A stretch of DNA of 64,000 nt from Kryptolebias marmoratus (GCF_001649575.2 NC_051450.1:8772111-8836110); one strand, 5' to 3'. Positions 1 to 12,326 are shown, counted from the first letter of the stretch. Program-made: numbers and translations. The notes: generated by a model from the letters alone, not told the origin.

Positions 1-465
1 GTTTGCTACTTTTAGCACCGTTAGCTTCCCGCCATTCTTTGTAAACTTCTGGGTGGTGGTTTTTCAAATGGCATATCAAATTGGTAGTGTTGAACGACTT
101 AACGCGACATCCTCCTCGCATTACCTCGGCTTTGCAAGCATTGCACACTGCTTTCCGTGTGTCTTCTCTTGATACCGTGAAAAATGACCAGACCGCTGAC
201 ATCGCCCTCTGCTTGTTATTCCTCCTCCTTCTTCTTCGGTTGCTTGTTATTCCTGGCTGCGCAGCTTCGCTATCACTGTCACGTGATCATACAGCTACTG
301 CTCCCCCTCCCCTCCCGAAACAGAAACACAAATGGCAACAGGCAGTAAATTAACATCGGACATCAATATCGTCCCACTTTTACTTATCTGACCGATACAG
401 ATATGCTAAAAAATGACCAACATCGGCCGATACCGATGTTAATGCCGATATATCGTGCATCCCTA
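1..465 (-). mobile_element. hAT-type DNA transposon, 5' end
   Basis: The segment ends at 465 with GTGCATCCCTA, the reverse complement of a TAGGGATGCAC terminus that is common in fish hAT elements. It is preceded by several CCGATA/CGATACCGATG repeats near 395-450. Inside, on the minus strand, begins a BED-finger ORF. The other end is outside the window, so length and target duplication cannot be determined. Confidence 0.7.
2..202 (-). CDS. 5' part of a hAT transposase (BED zinc finger), cut by window edge
   Basis: Reading the minus strand from an ATG at 202-200 gives 67 open codons that run off the left edge. The peptide has the BED-finger pattern: CNAC near residues 20-23, then a basic stretch, FNTTNL near 38-42 and HLKNHH near 45-50. 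BED fingers bind DNA and head many hAT transposases and ZBED proteins. The MSAVWSFF start and the TTNL..HLKNHHP core are typical of ZBED-type transposases. About 260 bp beyond the start lies a hAT-like terminus (TAGGGATGCACGATATATCG on the minus strand), so the reading is from the 5' end of an element. Whether the rest is intact cannot be seen. It sits antisense inside a drosha intron. Confidence 0.75.
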   Translation of the reverse strand, partial: MSAVWSFFTVSREDTRKAVCNACKAEVMRGGCRVKSFNTTNLICHLKNHHPEVYKEWREANGAKSSK

Positions 466-467
466 GC

Positions 468-695
468 GGAAACAATGAGACGTCGCTGATTGGACGATGG
501 CGACGTTTGGCTTTTGAACCGGATATTTTGCGATTAGTCCCGAGCATATCCATTGTCACCTCGTATGTATGTCTTGACTCAAAATATTCTTGGATAGCAG
601 CAGCTACAGCTACGTTTGGGTCACTGGTAACATTTCAAAACGGCACGACAGGCAGAATAACTTCCGTCGTCCAATCAGCGATGTCCCACGTTTCC
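468..695. repeat. Short element with about 32-bp imperfect inverted repeats
   Basis: The arm at 468-500 is nearly the reverse complement of the arm at 664-695 (about 28 of 32 positions pair when read by eye). Each arm carries a CCAAT-type core (CTGATTGGACGA / TCGTCCAATCAG). The 160-bp interior shows no coding potential I trust. It could be a small MITE lying directly beside the hAT end, or the hAT's own flanking promoter DNA with paired CCAAT boxes. No clear target duplication was found. Confidence 0.5.
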
Positions 696-2855
696 CATTG
701 GTACCTACCTCTTCCGGTAGGGTAATGTAGAAGATTTTTGGAATTTGTCGTTGTGTTTAGCGGTTGGCTGATGCGCTTTGCTCTTCAGGGCCGCCGTAGA
801 TATGTGTCGAAACAACAAATTTAAAAGATAATTTTAGAAAAACTGTTTCATGTGGATAAGGTTCTAATTCCCACTGGCAACAGCACGCCTTTGGTGTGGA
901 GGTTTTTACTGACTGAAGAAAAGTCAGTTAGTTGTAATATCTAAGGTGTTTAAAAACAAAGACGGGACAGCACAAGAGGTGTAAGACGACAGTAAAAGAC
1001 AGCTGAAATGTCTGCAAAGTTATCTCTTAAACTGATGACATATTCAGTAGGTGCCTTTTTATGTTTCGAGGTGCACAAAAACAGAACATTATCATTCTAT
1101 AACTTGGTTTAAAGAATAGAAATCGGCCTACGTGGTCCAAAGAAATTAGTTGCTAACAGCAAAAACAGAAATGTTGAATGGCACTTGGAGGGATTCTTTT
1201 TTTTTTTACTTGTCAAATGATGACAGTTTTCTAGCATAGCTGGCGTACTTGTTTAATTAAAAAAAAAAAAAAAAAAACGTCTCCTTGAAACGCTCAGAAT
1301 TTTAAACAAACTGAACCGAAATTCGCGAGAAGGTATTCAGATGTCAGCTCGTAGTTAAAAGATGCCACATTCCCTTTCATTTATTTATTTATTTGCTCAT
1401 TTCAATGAATTTATCCTCACTTCGCTTCCACTGAAACTGACTTTTCCAACCCGGCAAATAAAACTAGATGCTTATTTTAGTCCGAAAGCTTTTATTAATA
1501 AAAAGCTGGGGGTTTTTTTTTAATTTTTTTTTATTAATCTCTCTAAAGCTGTTTTTATTTGAGGACTTGGAAAGGGAGTTTTTTTTCCAAAAAGCTAATT
1601 CCGTCTGTCAGGACATATTTTATCCATACATAGCCTGAAAGTTTGTCCATTTGGACGATTAAAGACACGACTACTCAACATTCAGCAGGTGGAGTGAAAG
1701 TTACCCCTTACTGGTGCGGATTCGAAGCAAGTATATTTCAGTTGCAGCTTCCTTTTTTGACACCATTGGCAGGAACCTCAACTTTTTGCTCTCAATCTGC
1801 CATAGTTGTGAGACTACAGAGCGATTTGGCCTGGGCACGATGTTACTGCGAGATGAGCTGCGGAGAGATCTATAATTACCAGTTGAGTTGGCTGCGTTTC
1901 TTCGTGTGTATTCAGGGCGTCAGCTGCAGTTTCGCAGGCTGATGGGGTGGACTGAGAAGCAGCACAGATCTCCATTTAATGATTGCAGTAACTTGTGTTT
2001 GATTGGATTGCTTTGGGCTGCACTTTTTTGCTCAGACAGCCTTCTTGTCAGGAGCTCTCGCTAGACTTCATCTCGGGTTTCTTCATCCGCGGGCCCCTTT
2101 GATTGACACCAAAGGTGTTGCTTTTAGATTTTTAATACCTTTCTCAAACCTCTGGAGGCTCGCTTGGTTTTTTTCTCCCCGCTCGCCTCCACATTCCGCT
2201 CGGAACAAGTTTTGAAAATCTAATAAGAGAGACTCTGAATTTTAACAACTCCCGTTGATGAACTCACCAAATTTGCCTTGTCATCGAAACACGGGGAGAA
2301 CTCGCTCCCCCCCCCCGCTTCCTCCCCAGCCTCCGAGAGATCACACATGTCGCCGCTTTCCGAGTGCAAAGAAATTCCGAAGTTGGTCGTGCGCGGGAGG
2401 TTTTAATCCTCCCACAGCTGGTCTCCAGAGGGAACATCTGCTGAGGTCCACGTTATGGAGAGGGCCACAAATCTCCGAGCTGTTGCTGAGTGGGAAGCAC
2501 GCTGCGAAGAGCCGCTCCCGTCTCTTCAGCCTCTTGTGGTCGGCCTCAGCCAGACGTTTTTGCCCCCCCACTTGTCAAGACAGCTTCTGATACACATCTG
2601 CAAAGGCTTTAGTGGCTTTCAGTGTTTGTGAAGCCAAAGATGCATAGCTATTGGCTTACTGGCTTGTTATTTTAGGCATAAGCACAGCAGGAAATAGCTT
2701 TTTTTGGCTAAAAGTCACCCTGACCTCCCACAGTTTCCAAGCTTCATTCATTATTTTACCCCTTAGCTGTATTTTATCACCTATTGTTTAAGGGGAGAAA
2801 GTCAGGCGATAAGGATTTTGCCTGTGTCTGTCTATCTGTTAGCTAAATATCCAGA

Positions 2856-3593
2856 CCCTCCAGGATTTCGCGATGTTGCGATCGCAACCATTAACGCAAA
2901 ATCAAGCTAACCCCCGAAATTGCAACTTTTTGTAACTTTGCCCAAAACACCGCAACTTTCCCGCAATGTTAACCCAATATTTATTGTTTCTAAAGTGATT
3001 CTCCACCGTTTCTGCGGTCTAGTGTCTTCTTTGTGGGTTTGTGTAGCGTGGAAAACAAAATAACCCCAAATAAGTCACGAAGAAGACACGTGACGTCACT
3101 TCCTGTTAACATCAGAATGCCGGGAGCGTGCAGGAGCAGCGACCGAAGCCAAAATGTGCGCTAATGCTTCACATTTGCACAGAAAGATTTCAGCAAAGGA
3201 CCGCGCAAACCAGTTTCCTCCCCAGCTGCAGGAGAGTGGGGGGGAAGCTGTTTTGCACGTCCTGCAGTGTAATCATGGAACATAAACGCATCGACAAACA
3301 CTTTGTGTCTGCAGAACATGTGAGGAGAGCTGCAGACAAGGGACAATCCAGAAATGGTCATGAATGTCAGTTTAGAAGCTGTCAAAGTTCTCAAATAAAG
3401 CACCTTTTGAGAATGTCAATGTTTGTTGGTAATTATCTTACAAAACTAGGAAGTATTTTTGGTTTATATATTAAAATTTATGGTTTTTTATTGATTTTAG
3501 TAAAAAAAATCACAACTTTTAGGAAAATGCCCCGCAAAATCAGGCTTTTTAGCTCGCAACAATCACACAAAATGCCCGCGAAATCCTGGAGGG
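2856..3593 (+). mobile_element. Non-autonomous DNA element with a CGGBP1/hAT-like zinc finger, copy 1
   Basis: The two ends are inverted repeats: CCCTCCAGGATTTCGCG at the left and CGCGAAATCCTGGAGGG at the right. The interior repeats the terminal theme of GCAAC / GTTGC motifs. A reading frame around 3230-3360 encodes LFCTSCSVIMEHKR followed by IDKHFVSAEHVRR, a C-x2-C ... H-x5-H finger resembling the one shared by CGGBP1 and some hAT transposases. Upstream of it the frame is broken by a stop near 3165. A second copy in reverse orientation lies at 24433-25503. No convincing target duplication could be fixed, so the superfamily is inferred only from the finger. Confidence 0.65.
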
Positions 3594-4872
3594 ATTGATT
3601 ATCTCATGAACATGAAAGTACATCTGCTGATGTCAACCCATATCAAGACTGTTGTCGCAGCTAATCGACTCGATCTCTGTCACTTTTACAGACGCCGAGC
3701 TGAAATTCGAAGTAGCCGTAGCCGAGAGGCCTTCGTAACACACAGCCTGAGCGGGCCGTCTCAATAATATATTGTCGTTTTCGAGGTTTGGCCAAAAACG
3801 ACAACAACCGTGTCGTTTTCCTCAACGTAGGACGCTGACGGTCGGCAACTCTGGCCCCAAAGGTGCCGGGCGGCAATAACAAGGTCACCGAAGTCACGGA
3901 GAAGTGCGCGAACGTTGCAGAGACTTAATCAAATTTCACGAGCGCCGCAGCGTCAGCTGTGAGCCGTTTACCCATTCGGTTTGGAAAGAAAAGGACACGG
4001 GAGGCAGACGGAGTGGGAGTGCGTTTGTGTTTGTGTTTGCCTTTGTGTCAGGTAGTTTGTTTGTGTTTCTTTATGGTCATGGTTATGTAGGCTGCATTTT
4101 CACCCTTCCTGTCTGTGTGTGTGTGTGTGGGGGGGTAAATAGCCTGTTAGCCATCTGAAAGCAGTTTCCCCTCCTCAGATGATGAATCCCTCATATGTTT
4201 TTGATGTCGGCCATGAAAGCAGTTTGTGCATTTAGACTGGCGACGGCACCGCGCCCCATTTCCACCGGCTCATTTATGCTCATAATAAAAACCAGCGCGC
4301 AATTGTATACCCAATTTGCCAGGTGGTTATTGCTTTCTAAATTGAATGAGCCACCCTAAGTGTGATGGTTTAGAAGTTGTGTGCGGCTTTAAGGCACCAT
4401 GATAGTTCCACTGATTTGGAGCAGAAAAACAGAAGAAGAGCCAAGCAACAAAAGGCACAAAGGAGAGTCGGCTCGTGAAAAGCGTCAGAATGAGCTTAAG
4501 AGGCGGCACATTATTTCCACACAGAAAGAAAATTTAGGAGGCTTGTTCGGATGTCTTCCTCCGCCCCTGTTTCTTTTGTGCGCATGTGTTGGCGTAAGCA
4601 CGTTCCGTATAAAACGGGGCTCCCTTTCACCTTTCAATTCAAGTCGACTCCGGCGAACATCTGCACAGATCGGTCATGTCCGAACGCGTGGGTGAGCAGC
4701 AGAGAGGACGTTATACTCGCGTCCACAAATGCTGCTCGGTGGTTTCCGCGTGCGCTTTCCTCCCAGCCTCCTTATTGCTTCAGCCCAGGATGTCGGCTCG
4801 GCGCACACCTCTTAATTCAGGCGTCAGGTCCGTGTGACCTCAGCCACTTCCATCTCGTTGTAGTGATGCAAA

Positions 4873-4907
4873 CACCACCTCCACCTCCTCCTCCTCCTCC
4901 TCCTCCT
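4873..4907 (+). repeat. (CTC)n trinucleotide tract
   Basis: A pyrimidine-only CCT/CTC repeat of about 35 bp lies in the upstream intron. On either strand it reads as a proline or arginine run, which explains spurious low-complexity ORFs here. Confidence 0.9.
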
Positions 4908-5273
4908 TTTGCACTCCGATAAGAGGGAGGTGGATCTGCGCGGGACCCCTGAGGTCATTTCACCGTCAAAAAGCAATAAAAATGCACTCCTACTTTTAAT
5001 AAAGCAATTATAACTCATTGCCGAATTCAATTAATTTTAAGTTTTCCATTAAGAGAAGTCAGAAATTGCCTCAAAAATTGTATTTTTTAAATTTTTTTAT
5101 TACACAAGTAATGCAGTGTTGGAATGTTATATTTTCTAATTAAAGCTGCTTTCTTTGTGTTTTAACATATTGTGGCTGATATCCTTTGTATTTTTCAGTA
5201 GGTGCATTACACTTAATGCGTATAAATCGCAGCGGCGCTTTTGTCTTCATCCGATTTCTTTTATTTCTCGCAG

Positions 5274-5344
5274 GAGCTGTGTATTTAGAAGGAGGCTTGG
5301 AGGAGGCTCGGCAACTCTTTGGTAGACTTCTTTTCAACGGTGGG
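5274..5344 (+). CDS. drosha: drosha exon 1 of 10 visible: end of RNase IIIa
   Basis: Drosha is the nuclear RNase III that, with DGCR8, cuts primary microRNA hairpins. This 71-nt exon starts after a TTTCTCGCAG acceptor with the last two bases of a Gly codon and ends before a strong GTAAGT donor. It reads (G)AVYLEGGLEEARQLFGRLLF then NGG, matching human DROSHA from about 1049 to 1072, helix and tail of RNase IIIa. The catalytic Glu of RNase IIIa (human E1045) is four residues upstream and so on the missing preceding exon. The last two residues are GG where human has DP. The exon ends in phase 0 and joins cleanly to the next. Confidence 0.95.
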
Positions 5345-5576
5345 GTAAGTTTTAACGATAATGACTAAGAAGGAAACAAAACAACTGCTTTTAATTTATT
5401 CTTTTTTTTTGTTTGTTTGTTTGTTTGTTTTAACCGAGCCAGGCTAGTCCCAGGCACAGAAATAAAAATAGAAGGATGAAAATGTGTTTTCTCCATTTAA
5501 AAAACCTTTTTCTAGCACAGATTTGCAAAGGATTTTTATTTATTTTTTTTGTTAGAGAACAAGGACGAGAGCATGA

Positions 5577-6570
5577 AGGCCAGATCTGGCCCTTGGTAAC
5601 ATTTTATCTGCCCCCCCACCCCGGATTACATTTAAATTTTATTAGATCTGGCCCTCCCGTCTGTGACAAACTAAGTCTCAAAAAAAAAAAACTTATCAAC
5701 AAAGATCAAATCACACAGCTACTAATATTAACTTATGCCCCTTTTACACGGGCTCTAAAGATCCTAACTCCACTCTACTCGGCTTGCTTTGCGCGCCTTT
5801 CCATCGGCATTTTATTTGAGGCCCGCCCTGCTTCTTTGGTCCCTGCTTCGGAGTAGGGCCAGCCGGGCCGGCCCTGTTTCGTGGGCGGCGCAAGCTTTGC
5901 TCCTGTTCCCTCATTGGTCGTGGGTGTGACCAGATGCAAGCATAAAGAGCGAACGGTAGGAATATAAACAACAGCGTTAGCTTACCCTGCAACGTTTCTG
6001 CCATCTTTCAGCCGCCTGAAGGCGCTGTAAAGCCTGAAATCTCCCGCGGATAACAGCTGTCCTACTCTTCTCGCGGTATCCAGAGCATTTCTTCCACTGC
6101 GCCTCACTTTCTGAAGTCTCAGGAGAATCCCCATAAGTTTAAAAAACAGCAACAACACAGGGCCAAAGTTGTCCATAGGGCTTCCGTTGTTTACGCAACT
6201 GGCGCCAAGTTTTCGTGTTGAAGTAAACTCGCTGTTACTCTGATGCACTTTAACTCAAAGTCGGATACCTGATATCGTTTCTTGGCTGAAAGTTTATCAA
6301 CGAGAATTTGATCAGTGCCATTTGAAGCTCTCTGTGGGCCTTTTCATGTCAAAAATCAACGATTACTGAGAAATTAAAACTTCATTTTCTTGGCTTCAAA
6401 GTCAGTGTCACCAGAAGACTTTAGTAAAAAAAAAACAACTCAGTTTTCTAAGCAAAAAGAGAAGCAACAGTTACTCAGTTTGTCACAGACTGGAGGGCCG
6501 GATCTGATCAAATTTAAATGTTATCTTGGGGGCCAGATAAAGGGTTGCCAAGGGCCGGATCTGGCCCGCG
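5577..6570. repeat. Inverted pair of hAT MITE ends
   Basis: The arm 5577-5672 (AAGGCCAGATCTGGCCC ... GTCTGTGACAAACT) is nearly the reverse complement of the arm 6477-6570 (AGTTTGTCACAGAC ... GGGCCGGATCTGGCCC). Both are the right end of the same hAT MITE family found whole at 37212-37738. About 800 bp separate the arms and include part of another repeat. Either two insertions lie head to head or one element acquired two right ends. Confidence 0.65.
5736..5815 (+). repeat. Dispersed repeat end, GCCCCTTTTACACGGGCTC family, copy 1
   Basis: The stretch beginning GCCCCTTTTACACGGGCTCT followed by CTACTCGGCTTGCTTTGCGCG recurs at 16575 and, more diverged, at 45779. All three are on the + strand and each is preceded by AT. 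The pattern resembles ends of MITEs widespread in fish, but only one end is visible at each site and no coding remains. Confidence 0.6.
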
Positions 6571-9500
6571 GGCCATGATAGGGACACGTGACGCACAGTG
6601 GCTGGGAATGTATCAGTCCGCCGGGGGTTTAGCGAACTCGTAGACTGACCACACACTGATGAGGCAGAGCTCAGCGGCCTCAGGACACCGACTTCTGCGT
6701 ATTAAGACGAAAAAATGACGACAGACTACAAAAAGAGAAGTTTAATATCAGCTAATGTAACGTTCTGTCACACCAGTAAAACATTTTTAAAAAGAGTTGT
6801 TTTATAAGCCGGAAAACCAACTTGGCCTGTCGTTAGCCTAGCCTGGACGAAGACGTTTGTCCTTTTCTTCAATGCTTTATGACTGATGTCAGGGCTGATA
6901 AGGTATTAACTATTAATAACTACTAAATAAAGTCCCAGCTGCCACTTTAACAGCTCATATAATCGAGACTTGAAGAAATGTAAACGAAAATGTAGTAGTT
7001 AAGCTATAGTCTGTCCTATAAATGAAACAGAGAGAGAAATCTCAGTTACCTGGTGATGTGTTGGAGAAAAATGTGAAAGCTTTTTATTTAAGCATTTTTA
7101 TTTTTTTTTTAAATTAACAGAATCAAATTTTACAGTTGACCAGATTTTTAAAAAGTGCTTTTAATTATAGCTCCTGCAGTGGGAGATTGTTCAAAATTAC
7201 AGCCGGCAAACCGGAAATTGGAGTTAAAAACTACAATCAGCGCTACACCCGAGAATAAAAATGACACTGAACGATACAAGCCGTTCGAACGTGCATTTCA
7301 CAGTACGTCGATGGGTTTTTGCAGACTTTAGGTGGTCCCCGATCAGCCGTCTTACGAACGGCGTCGTCGTTTTCGGGAGCCGTCGATCGCGGAAGTTAGA
7401 GTCCCTGAATCGGGTCTCTAACAGAACGAAGTCTGTTTGCGGGAACGACGCGCAGATTACAAAACTCGGGGCACAGATTTCCTCTGAGCTCTCTTTTTAT
7501 TTCCTCAGCTGGCACGAGCCGAGCTCTGCAGGTTCCTACCGTATGCCTGGTTGTAGTTTAATACACCCGATGCGTGTATTTCTTTTTTTTTTTCCCAGTC
7601 ACGGAGGTGGATCTGCAAACACTCTAAATGAGATTTCCTCATTCCGGTCCGTGGAAGACGCCACCGTCTCTTTTATTCGCTCAAACCCACGCGCTGTATG
7701 TTTTGGCGCAGCGCCGCGCGTTACACGACGCCGAGGTCCCGCCAGCTTTCGAGCCCGAGATCTCCCTAAGTCCCGCTGTATTCTTCCAGCCTTTTTGACT
7801 AGACGCACAAAGACGGAACAATTATAGAGCGAAACAAAGATCCGGATGAAAACCTGAGCATGTTTAGGGAAACAACAACAACCAAAACAAAAAAATGGAG
7901 GTGTGGAACATGGCGCTTCCCCACTCTTGAGCGGGACACCTGCTATTGTTTGCATGTGCATGTGTGGATGGAATCAGCAGGCATGAATAATGGATGAATG
8001 GATCAGTATTTGCATTTATCTTGGCCAAGAATGTTATGAATCAATTAAACGACTCGCGAGCTTTGTCTAGTATGTACCAGCAGGGAGGGTTCTAATTGGC
8101 CGTTGAGATGGTTTGCTTGGGATTCAGTTTGCGACTCCCACGTGATATTTTTCCAACCGGCAGGAAGCTATCGAACACATTTGGACAGAATCGGCAACGT
8201 CGAGACATCAAAAGGCTTCTGGAGGGAATCTGAAAAAACGTGTGAACCCAACAGAACAGAGGAAGGTTACTATTAAACATATTCATCATTTGACAGAGGT
8301 ATTCTGATGCCTATCCCGAACAGTACATTATTCTCCTCACGGTTCAAGATCATTATTAAGCTTTAAACTGTAGCGTTTGCTTTTCGTGCATTTGTGCTCG
8401 ACCGAAGCTTTCGACCAATCCCTACCGAGCTGCCAGGCGAATGAATGTGTTGGGAGAGGTGTCGCTGCATGAAAAAGCCCAAAGACCTTCTGCTTCTCTT
8501 TTACCCTCCCATCCCGTGGCCATGGAAGGTGACAAGAAAAGCTCTCGGGCGCTGTTGCGATGTAAAGGCGAATTCCCTTGAACGGATGTTTTCAGGGCTG
8601 CCTAACCTGCCAAAATTTCCTATTGGGTAAAAGAAAAAAGAAAAAAATCATCTTCCTAGTGTATTAAAAGTAGGCAGAGATGGAGTACGGTGTGTTGATG
8701 ACAGAGTTAAACAAATATTACATGCAAGTATAAGCATATTTTTTTTAATTTAACAAAAAAAAGTCTCAACAGTTTTGCCACAGAAGGAGATTTTCGCGGC
8801 GGGAAATCAGTGGGACATTTGTTTTATCACTAAGGGAGGCAGCAGCTGAGAAAAAAACTTCCAGATGGGCCATCCGCTCCAACATAAGAACACAACGCGA
8901 GCAGACAATGAGTTTACCGCCGCACGAAGAACTCAGATCGCGATCGGGGCTTAGAGGACGATTTATAAGGGTTATCACAGATGTCTAACTTTATCACAAG
9001 AGCTGAGATAATTAAGAAGTATGGGCATTTCAGAATTCGGGCTGGAGTGTCTTAAAAATCTATCAATATCAGTGTGCGCAATATCAGTAAGACAGAAGGA
9101 TTTTTTTAAAAATTGCAAACACAAACTGAATGCCAACACTACAAATTTGGCAACTAGGTGGACCCAGACTCCTCTAAATGGCCACATCTGGCTCCAAGAA
9201 CATGTGGCTTTATTACAACTGATATCCTCATTAAATTATCTGACCTCTGCTGGCAAAAAGAGTCCGAATGAGCACAGGTTGCAGTGCCAAAAAGTGTGAA
9301 AATGGAGGTTTTTGGCCGTATTTGACCTCACCGTCACTTAACTAAAATAGCGTAAAGTCTACCTTTTTAAATCAAAGTTTTCCAACGGTTGTGTCTTTAC
9401 AAAATAATCCTTTTAATTCCAACCTTTATAAATTCCCTTAAAATGAACTATTTTTTAATTCTTTGGCTGACTGCCGTAGGGCCGGGAAATCCCTTTTTGT

Positions 9501-10430
9501 AATGTTTGGCGTCTTTGTGGTGCTTTTTGAGAAAACAATGATTCAGTATTGAAAAAAACTTCTTCATTTTGCCAACAGAAGACAAAAAATGGCAACTTAA
9601 AGATTTGTTATTAACATTGGACAGTTGCAAAATGGTTTTACAAACTTGGATCTCCTGAAAGAGAGCAGCACCTCTACGATTTATACGTATCATCTCTCCA
9701 TTTTGGACCCGATAACATGACGTCACGCACACACAAAAAGCCGTCTTCTTCGCAAAGAAGTACGTATTTGTCACATTGGTAGATTTTCTGACTCCAAGCA
9801 AGGTCTCTCTGGATCAGAACAGAACGTTAAACTAACCATAAAATTGATTCAGTTTTCATTTACAATTATTCAGGCCCCTCCGCTATAAAAATACACCTAT
9901 TGCTTCAGTTGTGGCCAAAATCTGACGAGTTTTTTACTCGCTGAGCCACCACCAATTTAATTTTTATTCAGTGAATGCACCATTGTGATGTGTTTAAGTC
10001 CAGTTTACTCTTTTAAACCTGCAAACTGCAACCAGGAGGCAAACGTAAATGGAGTTTTAACAGTTCCTTACCAAAATTACATAGAACGCTGGTTCACTTT
10101 ACATTGAGAAAATGTAAAGGCTCTTTTACTGAAACCGCTTATTATAAATTGTGCGGCCACATTTTCAATTCAACCAGACAAAAAAAAAAACAAAACCCTG
10201 TATATTATTAATTATAGTTCCTGAAGAAAAATCAGAATCAGCAGGGAGGAGCATTACAAAGTACAGAAAACTGTGATAGCTGCTTCCGTGGCTCGCAAAC
10301 TTCCCACTCTGAAAAATGTCAGACCTTAACTGAGACGTTATAGCATCGTTTTGAAGACCGATAAAGTCCAAACATGTCTAAGAGAAGATCCTAAAATGAA
10401 CCTGGCCTTTATTGAGATTATGTGCAGTAA

Positions 10431-10878
10431 GGGTGCATTCACACCAGTCCTGTTCAGTCCGCTTTAATCGAACTCTAGTTCGTTTGCCTAGAACGTCCGT
10501 TTCGTTCGGGGAGGTGTGAACAATCGAACTCTGATGCGGAACAAAAAAAAGAACTCTGGTCCGCCTAAAATCCTCGGTCTCGGTTAAGTTGAAATGAACT
10601 CTGGCGCGGTTCGAACGCATATGTGAACGCAAGCGGACCGGAGACTGCTCCAAAAGCAGGAAGCGGACTACAGCACAGGGCCTTCTATCACTAGCAGGAG
10701 AAATGGCTCGTGGTTTGTTCGGCACGTGTACCACAGGCGAGGGGAGGGACAGGTCGCCCAAAGGGTTTGGATGGATTGATTCATCGCAGTGTGAATGAGA
10801 ACTGCAGCAGCTGAAAATGTTGACATTTTGATCCCCAGTCGAAGCGAGTCCACCGGACTATCAGGTGGGAATACAGCC
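10431..10878. mobile_element. PIF/Harbinger-type MITE
   Basis: The left end GGGTGCATTCACACC and the reverse complement of the right end (GGCTGTATTCCCACC) agree at 12 of 15 positions. TAA directly flanks both ends (10428-10430 and 10879-10881), the 3-bp target duplication expected for PIF/Harbinger. The interior holds several GAACTCTGG / GGTCCG motifs typical of this fish family and no transposase. Length is 448 bp. Confidence 0.8.
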
Positions 10879-11570
10879 TAAGAGAACAGGAACAAATCCT
10901 GACTTCTAATGAGGACCTTTTTTCTAAAAATCAGCGGTTGGGAACAAAATCGAATGTATGTATCGGGTATTTAAAACCCTTGTAAAACCTGCTACTTTAA
11001 AGATGAATGCAAGGCTTTTTTTAAAAAGTAGTAGCAGGTGAATTGCAGGAGAAGGTACAATTTCTATCGCCTCGCAGGCCTAAAACCGGTGAGTCACGAT
11101 TTGTTTGCGCGTGACACAAGTCCTGACGAGAAGTTTTCTTTTTTTTTTTTTTTTTTTTCAATTCAATTTTCCGACATTCAGACGGAGGATTGAAATAGGA
11201 CGGCTTGTCCCCCCCCCCGCTGAATCCTCCTGATGGCTGCTCTGTCATACAAAGCTGAGAGGCGACAGATGGACAAAGACCAGAAAGCCAAACACCAGCC
11301 GCGTGGAATGATGGGTACGGGGGTGGGGAATTGTGCGGCAGGCCAGAGACGGACAGGCAGAGTGTGAGATCTGCACAGCCACTCAGATCCTTTTGTACTT
11401 CGAGTTTAACTTGTCAGAGTGGGTCTTTACACAGCACATTACTAAACTAATGAGTCGCGGTGCAAAACTGAAGCACTTTACATTTTCATCTAGAACACTT
11501 AAACTTTTTTCATTTCTTTTGTGCTGCTCGAGCAATTTTCTTTTTCTCCCCATCTTTTTTTTTTCTCTTT

Positions 11571-11582
<12 letters not shown>

Positions 11583-11619
<37 letters not shown>
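11583..11619. repeat. (TA)n microsatellite
   Basis: About 18 perfect TA units in intron 1. Adjacent sequence is pyrimidine-rich and non-coding. Confidence 0.95.
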
Positions 11620-11621
<2 letters not shown>

Positions 11622-12326
11622 TATTCTGAACATTGGAGAAAGGCATAACTCCCAGAGATCTTTAACTGCAGACATCTTATCAAAACAAAGATCACTTTGT
11701 TTCACCACCTGTGCTACACGGGAGAAATTTGTCTCGGTTCGTGCACACATGATTCATAAGCAACACAAACTGGTCAAGGGTAAACTATATACATATAATC
11801 AAGAGCTTATAAAAGAGCAGTGTTTTCTGTGGAGGGCTTCGTAAGGGTTTTGGTCAGTACTTTGGTAGTAGTCGTCATTTTACCTGCAGCACACAGCAGT
11901 CAGAGGAATCTAAATTTGTAGAATCTGAGAGAAGTTCTCGTCACTGCTCAGAGCAGAACAAATTCGGTAGCAAAATTCCTCCATTTACAGTGGTAAAATG
12001 CTCATTTTCTTTGAATTTTAATCAGACGTTACGTTAAGTCATTTTACAATCCTGTCTTTTTTTGTATTTTCTAAACCGAACAAGGTCTGCGTTGCGAAAT
12101 GGGATTGCGCAAATGGTGGCTGCTCAGTGTGTCCTGCTAATCAGTTAGCCTTTATATTGCTGAGCTAATCCCGAAACACCTGTAGACACTAAAATGAGTG
12201 AATATGAAATCAATGTTTTTTTTCTGAATATATTTGAGCATATATGAGCCGGAATAGAGAGTAAAAACTTTTAGTTTAAAGGAACAGCTGTTGATCAGTG
12301 GCAGAATGTCTTAGCAGCCACATTAA

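Larger units (their letters stand above)
1..5273 (+). other. drosha: drosha intron upstream of the first visible exon (partial)
   Basis: This is the 3' part of the intron that ends at the AG of 5272-5273. It holds the hAT end at 1-465, the inverted repeat at 468-695, the zinc-finger DNA element at 2856-3593, a (CTC)n tract at 4873-4907 and A/T-rich filler. I searched by eye for the preceding drosha exon (ending in the MANCFEALIG part of RNase IIIa) and did not find it, so it probably lies further upstream. Confidence 0.7.

Noticed and set aside
1..5273. Possible preceding drosha exon with the RNase IIIa catalytic Glu
   Set aside because: Searched for the MANCFEALIG coding pattern followed by a donor and found none in this interval.
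5330..5345. Alternative donor GTGGGG at 5340 in exon 1
   Set aside because: Would put exon 2 out of frame; the GTAAGT at 5345 is stronger and in phase.
7261..7827. 188-codon open frame in intron 1
   Set aside because: No domain, no recognisable homology, and an overlapping antisense frame; fits GC-rich chance ORFs.
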